Notes: generated by a model not told the origin, from the sequence alone. 64,000 bases of DNA from Pogona vitticeps (GCF_051106095.1 NC_135789.1:23865764-23929763), one strand, 5' to 3'; numbered from the stretch's first letter, positions 27,072 to 35,325 are shown. Translations and numbers: made by a program.

Positions 27072-30000
27072 ACAAACAAACAAACAAACAAACAAACAAA
27101 CAAACAAATAAAGGTGGTTCTCAAGCAAACAAGGCGTCCTGTGTCCTCCGTTCTCTACCTGCTCCGCAAAAAATGCACACGTAGCAAGCATGTTTCAGTC
27201 CTGCCCTGTGGAACCTCTCTCCACTTGAGCCGTGCCGGGGAACGGACCTGAAATTCGCAGTGGCGGAGGGTTCCCATTCCGTCCTGAGCGCCTGCTCCTC
27301 CCCACCCCCCCCCCCCGTAAGAGGGGTCCAACCTCTCCCCCGGGGTCTTTCTTGGCCGTCATAGGGGAAGAGCCTTACCATGGGGTTGGAGTCGGCGATG
27401 AGGTCCCGGAGGGAGTCCAGGAAGCCCTGATCCTCCACCATCTGAGCGTTGATGTCGTGGAGCTTGGCCACGCAGACGGCCGCCGTCTTGCGCACGTAGG
27501 GGTCCTCGTCCTTCAGGCACTTGCGGAGCGGCTCGCAGAGGTACTCGGTGATCTTGTCCACACGGATGCAGCCCATCGTGCGCACGGCCAGGGCGCGGAT
27601 GAGAGGGTTGGGGTCCTCGCAGTCCTGGAGGGGTCAAGCAAGGAAGGGACAGTCGGACGGGCGGCTGTTTGGTGCAGGCGTGGCTCCCCTTCCCCTCTCT
27701 TGCAAGGAGGACGTGCCGCCTGAGCTCCAAACGACGAGCCCTCTCGAACGAGAGGAGGAACCACAGGCATGGGCCGGCATGGAGGGGGACGCCAAGAAGG
27801 AGGTGGAAATGCCACACCGCAGAAAAAGCCGTTCTACGGAAGGCTCAGGGGAACCACCGAGCCGGGGGCCCACCCCCGCGAGGACTGACCTTCACAAAGC
27901 TATTGACGGCCATGATGGCCATGTCCGGCTGGCTTTTGGCATAGTTCATGAGGTAGAGGTACACCAATTTCTTCAGCTCCAGGTTGTCCGTCTGCATGCA
28001 GTTCACCACGTCTGGGAAGAGAGAGCTAGGCGAGCGAGAACGGGGGTGGGGGTGGGGGAGACGGTCAGGCTGGCCGGCTGGTTCCTAGTGGGCCACCTTC
28101 CCCTACCCAGCAAGGGTCTAGATGAGCCGGGACGCAGCCCCCATCATCCCACTGAACAAGCTGACTGGACCTGTTATCCGGTGCAAGGGTGTCAAGCTTA
28201 GGGAAGGCGATTCTTGACTGACAGCCGCCTCCCTGGTGTCTCACATGGGTACGAACTGCCGGTTCGTCGGTTCGTGCCAGTTTTGGATGAAAAGGGGCTT
28301 GGCGGTTCTCAGCCCCGCCTCCTCCAGCACATGCCCACTCAGAGGCAGTGCCCTGGATTCCCTGCCCCGCCTCCTCTGGGCACTGCTCTGAGTGGGCATG
28401 TGCTGGAGGAGGCGGGGTTTGGAATTGCCAAGCCCCTGTTCGTTCGAAGGACGAACCAGCACAAATCGCCGAATTGGCCCTTCTCGAATCTCAGGGCAAA
28501 TATCTGCTCCCTCCGGTTTGCTCCCGGCCCTTCTAAGGGGAGAATCTAGGCCATGCCTGGACAAACCATCGGCTTCGGCTTGAAGTGTCCAGTGGGGCAA
28601 CTGGCCTGGCCTGCTGTGGCACCTTGGAAGACCAGCGAGCAGAGCCTGATGCCTGTCCTACGGGGAGAGGCGCCTCACCTGACGTCCTTCCCCACCGTCA
28701 TGGCCGCGATGACTTTCTTCACGGCTTCCTTCCTTTTCTCTTTCTTCTCATTGTTCAGCTCCGCTTTCAGCTCAAAAATCTCCCCTGGAGAGGAAGAAGG
28801 GGTGGTGAGAAAAATCCTACACCGGATCAGGCCCACGGAGCCGAGCCAGGAAGACGACGAGAGTGGCCAGAGAGTAAAAACTCTTCCCTTCCCAGAATCT
28901 GGTCCTCTCAGGTAAGCTGCCCCTGAATACGGCACCCCCCTTCACAATGACAACCAATCAGGCCAACTCTTCAGAAACGGGAGTCCTCTCCTTTCCTCAA
29001 AGCTGCTGTCCTGTGGCAAGGAGTTCCACCGGTTAACAGTGCAGCATAAATTTGTCCCTCCGGAATCTCCTGGCGCTCTAATCTATCAGGCGATTCCAAG
29101 CTTCGGAATCTGAATGGCCCATGACTTAGGAGCTCCGTGTCCCCTGGAAAACTAACCAACTTTCTCCGGCACGTGTTAGCGCTGAGTGTCACCCACAGAT
29201 GGACACAGAGCCACCAGATACAAATTGTATGAGAGAGGAGAACACCATGATTCCATGGGGATTCACTCGCTATTGATCGATCACTGGTGTATTTCGAATA
29301 TTCTGCCCCATTCCTCAACTGATTTTAAAAAACAAACCCAAAGTAGCTTAAAGCTAATAATTAAAAATCAATCAATCAATCAGGTCATTCTCTCGCCCTG
29401 GCATCATCTAATTTCAAGTATGAGGCTAAAGAAACATCCCAGTGTGCAGGACCCGTCATCGTGGGCTCAAGGAAGGGAGAGGAAGCCAGATTTCTGCTGG
29501 ATACCAGGAAAAAAATTCTTAACTGTCAGAGCCGTACGACAACGGGACCCATGACCTGAGGGGGAGGCGGTGAGCACTCCAACACTGGAGGCCTTCAAGA
29601 GAAATTTAGACACCCCCCCCCCCCGGCAGATCTCCTTTGATTTGGATTCCTGCCTGGAGTGGGGAGGATGGACTTGATGGCCTTAAGAGGCCCCTTCCAG
29701 CTCCATTATTCTACGGTTCTACGGAAAAAAAAAAAAGACGGAAGTCAGGGGCCTCCAGCCATGAAACAGCTTGTCTCTCGTTCTCACAAGCCTACAAAAA
29801 TCATTATTTTTTCAAGATGGTCTCTGGCTAAATGGCAGAGAAAGAGGAACTCGATAGGCTAGCACACCAGAGATTTGAGGCACTTAATGGAGGTTCATCT
29901 TGTCAGGGCTTGGCGGTAAACAGCCTCGCTCGATGTCGAGAATCTTAATTATCCCAGCACAGGAAGTCAATGGAGATCAGCCAAAAATCAAAATAAAAAA

Positions 30001-30901
30001 AGAAAATAAAAACCGACAAAGATCACAAGCCAGGTGTACCATTACGAGGCAGGGAAGAGGCTCTGGAGGGGGGTGGTGAATTTGGACGGGACAAATCCCA
30101 AGAGGGAGAAGCAGCCCCTGCGGCAGAAGAGAGATGATCGGGCACCTGGCCCCAGGAATATAGGGTAATCACTGGATGACAATTGTTGTTTTTTTATAGA
30201 AAAAAATTGATTTAAATCATGATTGGAATCACAGTTTAAATTTATTTTTTTAAAAAAATTTAATCCAGTTTTTAAAATTTAAATCATGTCCCAGGGTGGA
30301 TTTGAAGCACAGAAGCACGTTAGATGAGGGCCAATCTCTGTTTCGGAAGGGAAGCCGGGCCTTCGGACAGTGAGGAGTGACGGCTTCCATCATCCCCACC
30401 GGCCAGGGATGACAGGAAACGGAGACCAAGAGGATAGTGGGGTGGGTGCTGTCTCCCCAGCCACACTACGGACTCCACGCCAACGCTCATTTTCAGTAGA
30501 TTTGGGTTTTGAGAGGATTTCGACCCGGTCTGATTACTGTTGCTTATTATTACAACGAATATTAATCATTAAATAACAATAATGATGATGACTACCCAGG
30601 CTTCTCCTCAGCTTTATGGTCCTCCGAGGGGCAGGAGATATTCCTCAGAGACTAGCCGTCCTGGTTACTCGAGACACGAGCTATCTGCTACAAGAAGCAG
30701 CACCTCCTTGAGATCTAGCATCCTGCGTAGGCTTCTGAACCCCAACTCCTCCCTCCTCTTTGTATTCAGCCCAGGTGCCGCCTGAAAAAGAGGCGCCTCG
30801 AGAGGGCGAGCGTTCTCCTCCTCCCCACCGGCCGCCGGGACCCCCCCAACGTCACGCCGCTCACCTTTTTTATTGGTGGTGAAGTATTTAGAGTCCGTCA
30901 T
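843..30901 (-). CDS. AP2B1: AP-2 complex subunit beta (beta2-adaptin), 17 coding exons, 3' end off window
   Basis: Beta2-adaptin is a large subunit of the AP-2 heterotetramer, which links cargo and PIP2 at the plasma membrane to clathrin in endocytosis. Coding exons in transcript order: 30901-30865, 28784-28679, 28025-27890, 27624-27379, 22992-22802, 22616-22395, 22199-22079, 21371-21276, 19715-19600, 18035-17870, 16098-16000, 13510-13251, 11703-11511, 3499-3458, 2510-2364, 1625-1480 and 972-843. They join in frame to 818 codons with canonical GT-AG ends. The product is nearly identical to human AP2B1: start [13 protein letters not shown], a helical-repeat trunk to about residue 590, a hinge with clathrin box LLNLD, then the start of the ear (appendage) domain. 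Against the 951-residue human long form, about 133 C-terminal residues lie beyond the left edge. AP1B1 is a close paralogue, but the hinge and trunk match AP2B1. The 21-nt 5'UTR piece before the ATG reaches 30922. Confidence 0.97.
1192..1388 (+). mobile_element. MITE family A, 5'-truncated
   Basis: Shares with the family the central 'GCATGGCCTCTGGCTC' box and a right end of the form GGATACGGGGGTTCCTACTG followed by TA. The left terminal repeat is missing. Confidence 0.7.
1480..1625 (-). CDS. AP2B1: AP2B1 ear-domain exon, residues 727-775
   Basis: Encodes [19 protein letters not shown] through DFAIQFNKN, part of the immunoglobulin-like sandwich subdomain of the ear. The acceptor polypyrimidine tract is almost pure C. 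Confidence 0.96.
2364..2510 (-). CDS. AP2B1: AP2B1 exon, residues 678-726 (hinge to ear)
   Basis: 49 whole codons, [18 protein letters not shown] through [11 protein letters not shown], linking the hinge to the appendage. CCCAG acceptor and GTAGG donor. Confidence 0.96.
2621..2815 (-). mobile_element. MITE family A copy, shortened
   Basis: Both degenerate ends resemble the CAGTAGGACCC / GGGTCCTACTG terminal repeats. The 'gattcactcatctacagtcc' segment places it in reverse orientation relative to the others. Confidence 0.65.
3458..3499 (-). CDS. AP2B1: AP2B1 alternative 42-nt microexon (14 residues)
   Basis: Encodes [14 protein letters not shown], identical to the 14-residue insert that separates the 951- and 937-residue human isoforms. 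It has a clear acceptor (TTTGCAG) and donor (GTAAGT). Phase 0 at both ends and a length divisible by three make it a cassette exon. It lies alone, about 0.95 kb from the next exon and 8 kb from the previous one, and is too short to show as an open frame. Confidence 0.93.
4254..4799. mobile_element. Tc1/mariner-like MITE, family D (546 bp)
   Basis: Terminal inverted repeats CCGTATTTTTCCGTGTATAAG (left, first 20 or so bases) and its complement ending GAAAAATACGG, flanked on both sides by TA. The inside holds four imperfect copies of a unit built on 'gggatcaaagc...tttgatccctgctttcc', so it expanded internally. No transposase frame. It is in the AP2B1 intron between the microexon and the hinge exon. 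Confidence 0.8.
7290..8285 (+). mobile_element. CR1 LINE fragment (C-terminal RT and 3' end)
   Basis: Frames read [10 protein letters not shown], then [32 protein letters not shown] and [19 protein letters not shown], all signatures of CR1 reverse transcriptase. The element continues to a typical CR1 3' end, 'gacttgatggcc...ttctatgattctatgg', i.e. the short ATTCTATG tail. Frame breaks show it is inactive. Confidence 0.9.
8290..8530 (+). mobile_element. L2-like LINE fragment
   Basis: Translation contains [11 protein letters not shown] and [10 protein letters not shown], similar to the LWNSLP motif at the end of L2-clade ORF2. Short and decayed. Confidence 0.5.
11511..11703 (-). CDS. AP2B1: AP2B1 hinge exon with clathrin box, residues ~599-663
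   Basis: Encodes [20 protein letters not shown], then [15 protein letters not shown], which holds the clathrin-box motif LLNLD that binds the clathrin heavy-chain terminal domain. It ends GGGLDSL at a phase-0 GTGAG donor, so the next microexon can be used or skipped without changing frame. Confidence 0.96.
11881..12108 (+). mobile_element. MITE family A copy, degenerate ends
   Basis: Carries the family core 'catggcctctggctccctc', the 'agtggcc' stretch and 'gaatcagcggatactgatcct'. Terminal repeats are poorly preserved. Confidence 0.6.
12347..13127 (+). mobile_element. MITE family A copy interrupted by a family B MITE
   Basis: Left end CAGTAGGACCCCTGTATCC after TA; right end GGATACTGGTCCTACCG before TA. 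The sequence is split by a family B element (12519-12980); outside the insert it reads as an ordinary family A copy. Confidence 0.8.
12519..12980. mobile_element. Tigger/pogo-like MITE, family B, nested in family A
   Basis: Left terminal repeat CAGTGGTGCCGCACTTTAC and right TAAGCGAGGCACCACTG, with a TA on each side as target duplication. Inside, 'cgcttcacgaggtttttg' and 'tttcaatgcgtttcaattgg' are shared with four other copies in the window. No transposase. Confidence 0.85.
13251..13510 (-). CDS. AP2B1: AP2B1 exon, residues 513-599 (end of trunk, hinge start)
   Basis: Encodes [20 protein letters not shown] through [12 protein letters not shown] and two bases of the next Ser. It closes the trunk and opens the flexible hinge. 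CAG acceptor and GTAGG donor. Confidence 0.96.
14090..14300 (-). mobile_element. BovB LINE fragment (RT C-terminal region)
   Basis: The minus strand reads [20 protein letters not shown] then SVKKAT, matching the BovB 'LGK(V/I)EGKRRRGR.R.RWLDSI' signature near the end of its ORF2. Confidence 0.8.
14691..14719 (+). repeat. Poly(A) tract
   Basis: About 27 consecutive A residues; no recognisable retroposed body directly upstream. Confidence 0.85.
16000..16098 (-). CDS. AP2B1: AP2B1 exon, residues 480-512
   Basis: 33 whole codons from [19 protein letters not shown] to QQVLSLATQ, acceptor TTTTAG and donor GTAAG. It lies outside long open frames because it is short. Confidence 0.95.
16476..17054. 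mobile_element. Tigger/pogo-like MITE, family B (579 bp)
   Basis: CAGTGGTGCCTCGCTTAGCG at the left, right end complementary (GAAGCACCACTG), TA on both sides. The longest family B copy here; it repeats 'cgcttagcgatg'-type units along its length. Confidence 0.85.
17555..17768 (+). mobile_element. MITE family A copy
   Basis: Begins GAGTAGGACCCCTGTA and ends GATAAGGGCCCCCCCACTG, with the 'gtggtctctggctccctc' core between. Lies just beyond an AP2B1 donor (17870). Confidence 0.75.
17870..18035 (-). CDS. AP2B1: AP2B1 exon, residues ~424-479
   Basis: Encodes [20 protein letters not shown] through [10 protein letters not shown]. Donor GTACC, acceptor TTTAG. A (GA)n run follows the donor in the intron. 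Confidence 0.96.
18334..19285 (+). mobile_element. MITE family A copy interrupted by a Tigger-like element
   Basis: Starts CAGTAGGAACCCATCTCC and ends GATACAGGCTCCTGCTG. A different TA-flanked element (18414-19125) splits it just before the 'catagcatggtctctg' core. Confidence 0.8.
18414..19125. mobile_element. Tigger-like DNA transposon remnant, family C, nested
   Basis: Terminal repeats CAGTGGGGTCTCGACTTAC and TTAAGTCGAGACCCCACTG, TA target duplications. The ends follow the pogo/Tigger pattern CAG...CTCGACTTA. 712 bp, no transposase frame. Confidence 0.85.
19600..19715 (-). CDS. AP2B1: AP2B1 exon, residues 386-424
   Basis: Encodes [19 protein letters not shown] through DIFRKYPN plus two bases of Lys. 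CCAG acceptor after a GA/CT-rich stretch, GTAAG donor. Confidence 0.96.
19935..20110 (-). mobile_element. tRNA-derived SINE fragment
   Basis: The minus strand reads 'gggatagagtaatggacc...gagttcgaatccccactcag', matching tRNA A- and B-box-like segments (GTTCGAATCC is B-box-like). The right-hand part, 'gagtcagaaccgacttata', is common to reptile SINE tails. Confidence 0.55.
20384..20520 (+). mobile_element. tRNA-derived SINE with LINE-like tail
   Basis: A-box-like 'tagctcagtggtttag' and B-box-like 'ggttgcgaattcgattcc' about 35 bases apart, then 'ggactccatgatttataagg...tctgctgttcta', which resembles CR1/L2 3' ends. Not a functional tRNA: it has no cloverleaf or acceptor stem. Confidence 0.75.
20545..20690. 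repeat. Palindromic repeat fragment
   Basis: 'ttgggctgtctggccgtgttc' and 'cggccagaaaccccgaaaaa' form partly complementary arms around 'cttcccgacgttcccc'. It looks like a fragment of a widespread reptile repeat, but the family was not identified. Confidence 0.4.
21276..21371 (-). CDS. AP2B1: AP2B1 exon, residues 354-385
   Basis: 32 whole codons from [19 protein letters not shown] to GRCAIKVE. Phase 0 at both ends. Confidence 0.96.
21463..21815 (+). mobile_element. MITE family A copy, long form (353 bp)
   Basis: Starts CAGGAGGGCCCCTTTATCCA and ends ACAGGGGTCCTAGTG. Contains both the 'ccagaactgtccactagagg' and 'tctagtgaccagttct' arms, which are inverted relative to each other, so this copy folds back on itself. 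Confidence 0.75.
22079..22199 (-). CDS. AP2B1: AP2B1 exon, residues ~313-353
   Basis: Encodes [19 protein letters not shown] through ASQANIAQ of the trunk. TAG acceptor and GTAAG donor. Confidence 0.96.
22395..22616 (-). CDS. AP2B1: AP2B1 exon, residues ~239-313
   Basis: Encodes [18 protein letters not shown] through [11 protein letters not shown] of the trunk. A run of about 15 C begins ten bases past the donor, on the plus strand at about 22372-22384. Confidence 0.96.
22802..22992 (-). CDS. AP2B1: AP2B1 exon, residues 176-239
   Basis: Encodes [20 protein letters not shown] through [11 protein letters not shown] of the trunk. CTAG acceptor and GTAGC donor. Confidence 0.96.
23950..24140 (+). 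mobile_element. BovB LINE fragment
   Basis: Plus-strand translation gives ...[20 protein letters not shown] then a decayed 'RWIDSL' motif (cgagatggattgattccct). It is the same part of BovB ORF2 as the copy at 14090-14300, in the opposite orientation. Confidence 0.75.
24306..24400 (+). repeat. (TTA)n microsatellite
   Basis: About 31 tandem TTA units with no interruption. Confidence 0.97.
24883..24938 (+). repeat. (CA)n microsatellite
   Basis: About 28 CA units with one TA interruption near 24927. Confidence 0.97.
25290..26105 (-). mobile_element. L2-type LINE fragment (RT domain)
   Basis: The minus strand reads [20 protein letters not shown], then HADDTQL (the catalytic YADD box with Tyr changed to His) and [16 protein letters not shown], which are L2-clade reverse transcriptase signatures. 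Upstream (to about 26105), 'gatccattccagtctggttt' and 'gggctcttgataccaccgcc' code the preceding RT segment. Numerous frame breaks. Confidence 0.85.
26989..27112 (+). repeat. (TAAA)n then (CAAA)n compound microsatellite
   Basis: About 20 TAAA units pass directly into about 9 CAAA units and back to one TAAA, 260 bases from an AP2B1 exon. Confidence 0.97.
27379..27624 (-). CDS. AP2B1: AP2B1 exon, residues 94-175
   Basis: 82 whole codons from [18 protein letters not shown] to [11 protein letters not shown], bounded by CAG and GTAAG. GC-rich like the rest of this gene, and flanked by poly-C/G intron tracts. Confidence 0.96.
27890..28025 (-). CDS. AP2B1: AP2B1 exon, residues ~48-93
   Basis: Encodes [19 protein letters not shown] through MAVNSFVK of the trunk solenoid. 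CTAG acceptor and GTCAG donor. Confidence 0.96.
28249..28470. repeat. Foldback (hairpin) element in AP2B1 intron
   Basis: Left arm from about 28249 to 28352 and right arm from about 28376 to 28470 are close inverse complements. For example, 'ccgcctcctccagcacatgc' on the left pairs with 'gcatgtgctggaggaggcgg' on the right, around a loop of some 25 bases. Ends carry 'gttcgt/acgaac' repeats. It has no coding capacity and is probably a non-autonomous DNA transposon; family unknown. Confidence 0.8.
28679..28784 (-). CDS. AP2B1: AP2B1 exon, residues ~13-48
   Basis: Encodes [18 protein letters not shown] and the following [13 protein letters not shown], the start of the adaptin trunk. CCAG acceptor and GTGAG donor; the split codons at both ends join correctly to the neighbouring exons. 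Confidence 0.96.
28960..29130 (-). mobile_element. CR1-like LINE 3' fragment
   Basis: The stretch 'ggcaaggagttccaccggtt' followed by 'aaatttgtccctccg' resembles the 3' untranslated region common to CR1 elements. No coding frame. Confidence 0.45.
29440..29722 (+). mobile_element. CR1 LINE 3' end
   Basis: Same order as the end of the 7290-8285 element: 'gagcactccaacactggagg', 'agagaaatttagac', 'gacttgatggcc' and a terminal 'tctacggttctacgg', the 8-base CR1 tail with changes. Confidence 0.8.
30180..30310. repeat. AT-rich palindromic repeat
   Basis: Built from overlapping 'gatttaaatcatgatt' and 'tttaaa' palindromes. A second, larger block of the same kind is at 34735-34915. Family not identified. 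Confidence 0.5.
30865..30901 (-). CDS. AP2B1: AP2B1 first coding exon (residues 1-13)
   Basis: Encodes [12 protein letters not shown] plus the first base of Gly13. The exon itself begins at 30922 after a CAG acceptor, so 21 nt of 5'UTR precede the ATG. It ends at a GTGAG donor. The start matches the conserved vertebrate AP2B1 N-terminus. Confidence 0.95.
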
Positions 30902-32432
30902 GGTTGCAGTCCCTCTGGTCACCTGGGAGGAAAAACGACGGATCAGTGGGAGCGGAGCCGCCTCGCTTTCCATGCCAACCGAGACGCAAACCCAGATGAG
31001 GGATAGGGCTGAGCTTTTTGAAGTCTTGAAGGCCATCAAAGACACAGCTCCCCAGAACTTCCATCCCTAGATGTTCTGGGACTGCAACTCCCAAGAAATC
31101 CTGGCCAGCACAGCCCATGGGGGAGGCTTCTGGGAGTTGTAGTCCAGGAAGACCCGAGGACTGGCCAGTGAAGAAGGACCTGGGGAACAGCCGGTCCTCC
31201 ATACTGTGATGACCACAGGATCTCTCCACCCCTGCTTTAGAGGTCCACTTATTCCAGAAGCGCAAATAACACGTGAAGGATAAACAGGAGAACAAGCTGG
31301 CCTTACAGGATGTATCCAATACCCAACCTTTTTAAAAGCAGCTGCCAAGACATTTTTAACACTGCTCTCAAAATATTATTTTTCTCCAGGTCTGAGGCAT
31401 CCCTCCCCGTTCAGGATGAAGTTCATCATGTTAACGTTCAAGCATTAAATCAAACGCCTCATTTCCAAGCTCTGCTTTCTTTCAGAAGAACCAATGACAG
31501 GTTAGAAGCCTGGAAGATGGGAATCCGGTGCCAACCTGCTCAATAATTAGTGAAGGGTCAGAACGAGACATTAATTCTATGAGCCCAAACGTAACTGACG
31601 TTGACCTGGTAAACTGGGGTTTACCTTGGCAGCACTGGACTCCAAAAGAAACTCCTTAGAGAAATAAAATACAAAATTAAATTTAAAATGTAAAAATTTC
31701 AATTTAAATCTAGACATTGGACACTGATGTAGTTTGTCACAGTTGTACTCGCATTGCCAAACAGTTACTTTTTAGTTACTTTTTTAAAAAATCCTTCTAA
31801 AAAGTAACTGAGATAATAACTTCAATTAATTTTTGAAAAACCCCAGAATGTAGAAGGTCTCCTGGTACAAAGCATTTACACACACAGCCTGGCCACAAAC
31901 CATCACAGCTCTAAACACAGCAAAGGAAGTGAAGTGACTCCTTTTCACATTATTATCTTATCTGCCGGCCTTTTCCACAAAGAACAATTACTTTCCTTAA
32001 TATATCTGATCTTGCCATCCATACGAAATTCTCCTTTTAGTAGTTAGTCCAGTGATATGCTTTCCAGTCCCCTTATAAGGATGGTTTATTTTTAGTTTTG
32101 GTTTGTTTCTGAGGCTAGAGTTTAGCACTGGCATGCATCTCATTTAAACTCATTTCCATGCTGAGGGCCTCCTAGTTAGAAATGTTATTTTTGCTTTTAT
32201 CCAGTGCGCAAACACCCCTCCTTCCCAAAATAACTATGGAAGAGAAGAAAGGAATTTAAGTATCTTCCAAAGGATTCCTAAGATAAAATAAGCTGAGTTT
32301 TTTTGGGTTTGTTTATCTCCTTCTTTCTTTAGTTTTACCCTCCCTTTCTACTTAGAAAGACCCAACGCGGTTTACATCATGAAAAGGACAATAATTAAAA
32401 GCTAAAAACAATAAGTAAAACAGATAGCAAAA

Positions 32433-32435
32433 AGA

Positions 32436-32482
<47 letters not shown>
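32433..32482 (+). repeat. (TAAA)n microsatellite
   Basis: About 12 tandem TAAA (ATAA) units. Confidence 0.93.
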
Positions 32483-32499
32483 AACAAAACATATATTGT

Positions 32500-32690
32500 A
32501 TTAAAAACAGTAAATAAAACCAATACTAAAAACACATTTGAAAGCAACAGAGTGCAACAATCCATTTAAAAACCCAGCTAAGGCAGCCGATCACCGCCTG
32601 AAGAGAAAGGTCTTTGCCAGCAAAGAAGGGACAAGCCAGGCATGCAGTGGCAGTGAGTTCCAGAGTCTAGGAGGCACTCTGTCAGAAGGT
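32500..32690 (-). mobile_element. L2-like LINE 3' fragment
   Basis: The minus strand includes 'ctctggaactcactgccactg' and 'ggcaaagacctttctcttcag', like the LWNSLP...KTFLF end of L2-clade ORF2. Heavily decayed. Confidence 0.5.
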
Positions 32691-33902
32691 TGGAACAGGA
32701 AGGAAAAAAACACTGCATTTGCTACCATACCCACAGACATCAAACAAATTAACCAGATCTAGTTTAAGTGACACTCCTGTTTAAATCCTGAAAAATACAC
32801 TTGCTGCAACAGAAACTTTAATGAGGAAGACAGCATCTACCTTCAAAGTTAAAGGGAGTCAACAAGACCTCAGCCATCCTGTACTTCTTCAGATTACAGG
32901 TCCCAGCATCCTCTAGCCAGCACGGGACATGCGGCGTGGAGGTGGGCGGGCGGACCTGGGAGCTCCAGCTCCCGGGGAAGCTGGCGCCGCAAACCCAACA
33001 GGGCCAGCGAACCCATTCCGAGTTTTAATCTGTACTGTGCAGGAGATCAAACCAGGTTCAGAACTTCTATGGGAGGACAGGGGTCAGCACCTGGGAGAGC
33101 TCCGGTTGAGGCTAAGACCCGGCGTGGATTCTCTACCGTGAAAAACTGGAGCCACCTGTCTCTACTGAGAACTTTTCTGAGATATGGACTAATTCCCTAG
33201 ATTCCTAGGTCAAAGCGAGCCGTCCCTCCTCAAAAGTCCCCTTCGGAGGAAAAGTGGAAGCAGAAGGAGAATCGATGTGCGCGCAGGAGAAAATATCCCC
33301 AAGAGACTAGGGACACAAAGGGGTAAAAAAAAGTCTACGGAGATTTGTATTGGGTGGTGCGTTTGTAGGCACAGCAGTGCCCCAATTCAGACGAGAATAT
33401 CTATTAATGTAAAATATTTTTAACCCCTCCTTTCTTCTTAAAAAGGACCTGAAGGCGACTTACATCATTTTAAAGACACCTACTCAACCGAACCACGGTG
33501 AGTCTGGATATCTTGATGCTTGGATTTTTTTTGGCGAGAGCTTCCAGAAATTCTAGCGGTGGGGATTCCTGCTGAATTCTGGTAGCTGTAAGTGGAGAAA
33601 CCATATTGAAAAATCCCATGGCTAGAAAGCTGGCATCTCAGTGGCTTTTTTTTTTTGCCTAGCTTTCACAATGATCTTGCAAGGTAGACCAAGCTTAGAA
33701 AAAAGGGACTGGCCCAGCTTCACCCAGTGAACTGGCATTTTCCAGTCCCATTCAACCCTTAGACAGCACAGTCTCTCACATTAGATCTGGGCCTGCAAGA
33801 GGAACTCTTCACGGGGAGTACGAAAATGTGGCTGCTCCCTGCCAAACTTACGTTCTAGACATCACAAGTTTTAGACATCACAAAAGTGAGAAAGAGGGAG
33901 TA

Positions 33903-34326
33903 CAGTCATGCCCCGCTGGACGATTACCCCACTCTACAACAAATCCGCATTACGTCAACGTTTTTGCGATCGCAAAACAATGTGTTAAATGGGAGAATTT
34001 CGTTTCACGTTGATCAGTTCCATGTTTCGGGATCCGATTTTACGCTTTATGATGATCAGCAAACAGCTGATTGTCGGGTTTCAAAATGGCCGCTGGCTTT
34101 CAAAATGGCCCCCCGCTGTTTTCTAGGACAGATTCCTCGCTATACAGGCACTGAAAATGGCCACCGTATGGAGGATCTTCGCTGGACGGTGAGTTTTTCA
34201 GCCCATTGGAATGCACTGAACGGGTTTTCAATGCGTTTCAATGGGATTTTTTGTTTTGTTTGACAATGTTTTTGCTTTACAGCAATTTCGCTGGAACTAT
34301 TAACATCGTCAAGCGAGGCACCACTG
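33903..34326. mobile_element. Tigger/pogo-like MITE, family B
   Basis: Left CAGTCATGCCCCGCTGGACG, right CAAGCGAGGCACCACTG, TA on both sides. Shares 'aggcactgaaaatggccacc' and 'tcgctggacggtgag' with the copy at 53613-54040. Confidence 0.8.
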
Positions 34327-34734
34327 TATCAGATTTTGAGGGATTGACAGAAAGAGAAGGGACGAACAGCAGATCCCTGTATGTTTTCCAAAAGTCCAGT
34401 GGGGAGCTCAAACATGTTCCTGAAATTGTTAGCATCAAAACCCCAAACTCTTGTTTAGGGTATGTGTAAAACTAGCAAATGGGCTGAGGCTCGGAAATGT
34501 ATCATCAACAACATTCAAGCATTACCCCCAACCGTCTGTCCGAACGAAAGCAGAGGGATCAAATCAGTGGCAGCCGGCAAGGCAACATTTGTGCAACCTC
34601 CATGGGTTCAATGGGTCTACTCTAGCTGAGACCAACTGCAGGACTCAGGCCCCTACTTCTTAGAAGAGTTCGACCTGATGGGGTGGATCCAGATTCAGCC
34701 AGACACAAAACCAGGCCCCTTAAAATAAAAGCAG

Positions 34735-34915
34735 AGCAGGTGAAAAATAAATAATTTTTAAAATCAAATTGATTTAAAATTTAAAAAAAGAGATTTAAAA
34801 ATTAAAATCATCAAAAACCTAGTCTTTCAAAATTTAAATTGTGATTTAAATCAATTTGATTTAAATCAAAATAACTTAATAATTTAAATTGATTTAAATT
34901 CAGATGCATAGTAAA
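34735..34915. repeat. AT-rich palindromic repeat block
   Basis: Dense in 'gatttaaatc', 'aatttaaatt' and 'caatttgatttaaatc' units on both strands; over 85% A+T by eye. Related to 30180-30310. Confidence 0.55.
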
Positions 34916-35250
34916 TGCCAAAAAAATTGAGTCAGTAACAGTTGCAATCATACTGAAAAGTCTTTGAACCTGCTTTCTTATTATTATTTATCGATCTTGA
35001 ATAAAAGGGACGTAAGCTAAGAATGACATACTTAATTCCTGTCCGGTCCAAGCTAAGACCGACTCCATGCCTTTTGCACCCAGATCCTGCTGGTGAATCT
35101 CAGGGTTCTAGCAAAAATGTAAAGAAATAAATGTAGATTTTTCTTCTTCTCGAGCTTAAAATCTGCAAGGCCCTCCTCTGATTCAAGGAGACAAGCAGGA
35201 AGACGGGAACAGTCATGGCTTCAGAAATGTCTTCCTCCTCATTCTTTGAT

Positions 35251-35321
<71 letters not shown>
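35251..35321 (+). repeat. (CT)n(CA)n compound microsatellite
   Basis: About 18 CT units passing into about 17 AC units without interruption. Confidence 0.97.

Positions 35322-35325
<4 letters not shown>

Larger units (their letters stand above)
22993..27378. other. AP2B1 intron (4.4 kb)
   Basis: Filled mainly by a BovB fragment, (TTA)n and (CA)n arrays, an L2-type LINE (25290-26105) and the (TAAA)n/(CAAA)n array. No exon or RNA gene was found in the rest. Confidence 0.6.

Noticed and set aside
26936-27191. Open frames of repeated YLFI / CLFV
   Set aside because: Translation of the (TAAA)n/(CAAA)n array.
27521-28201. 226-aa plus-strand frame over AP2B1 exons
   Set aside because: It runs antisense across two real exons and the introns between; low-complexity composition and no recognisable domain.
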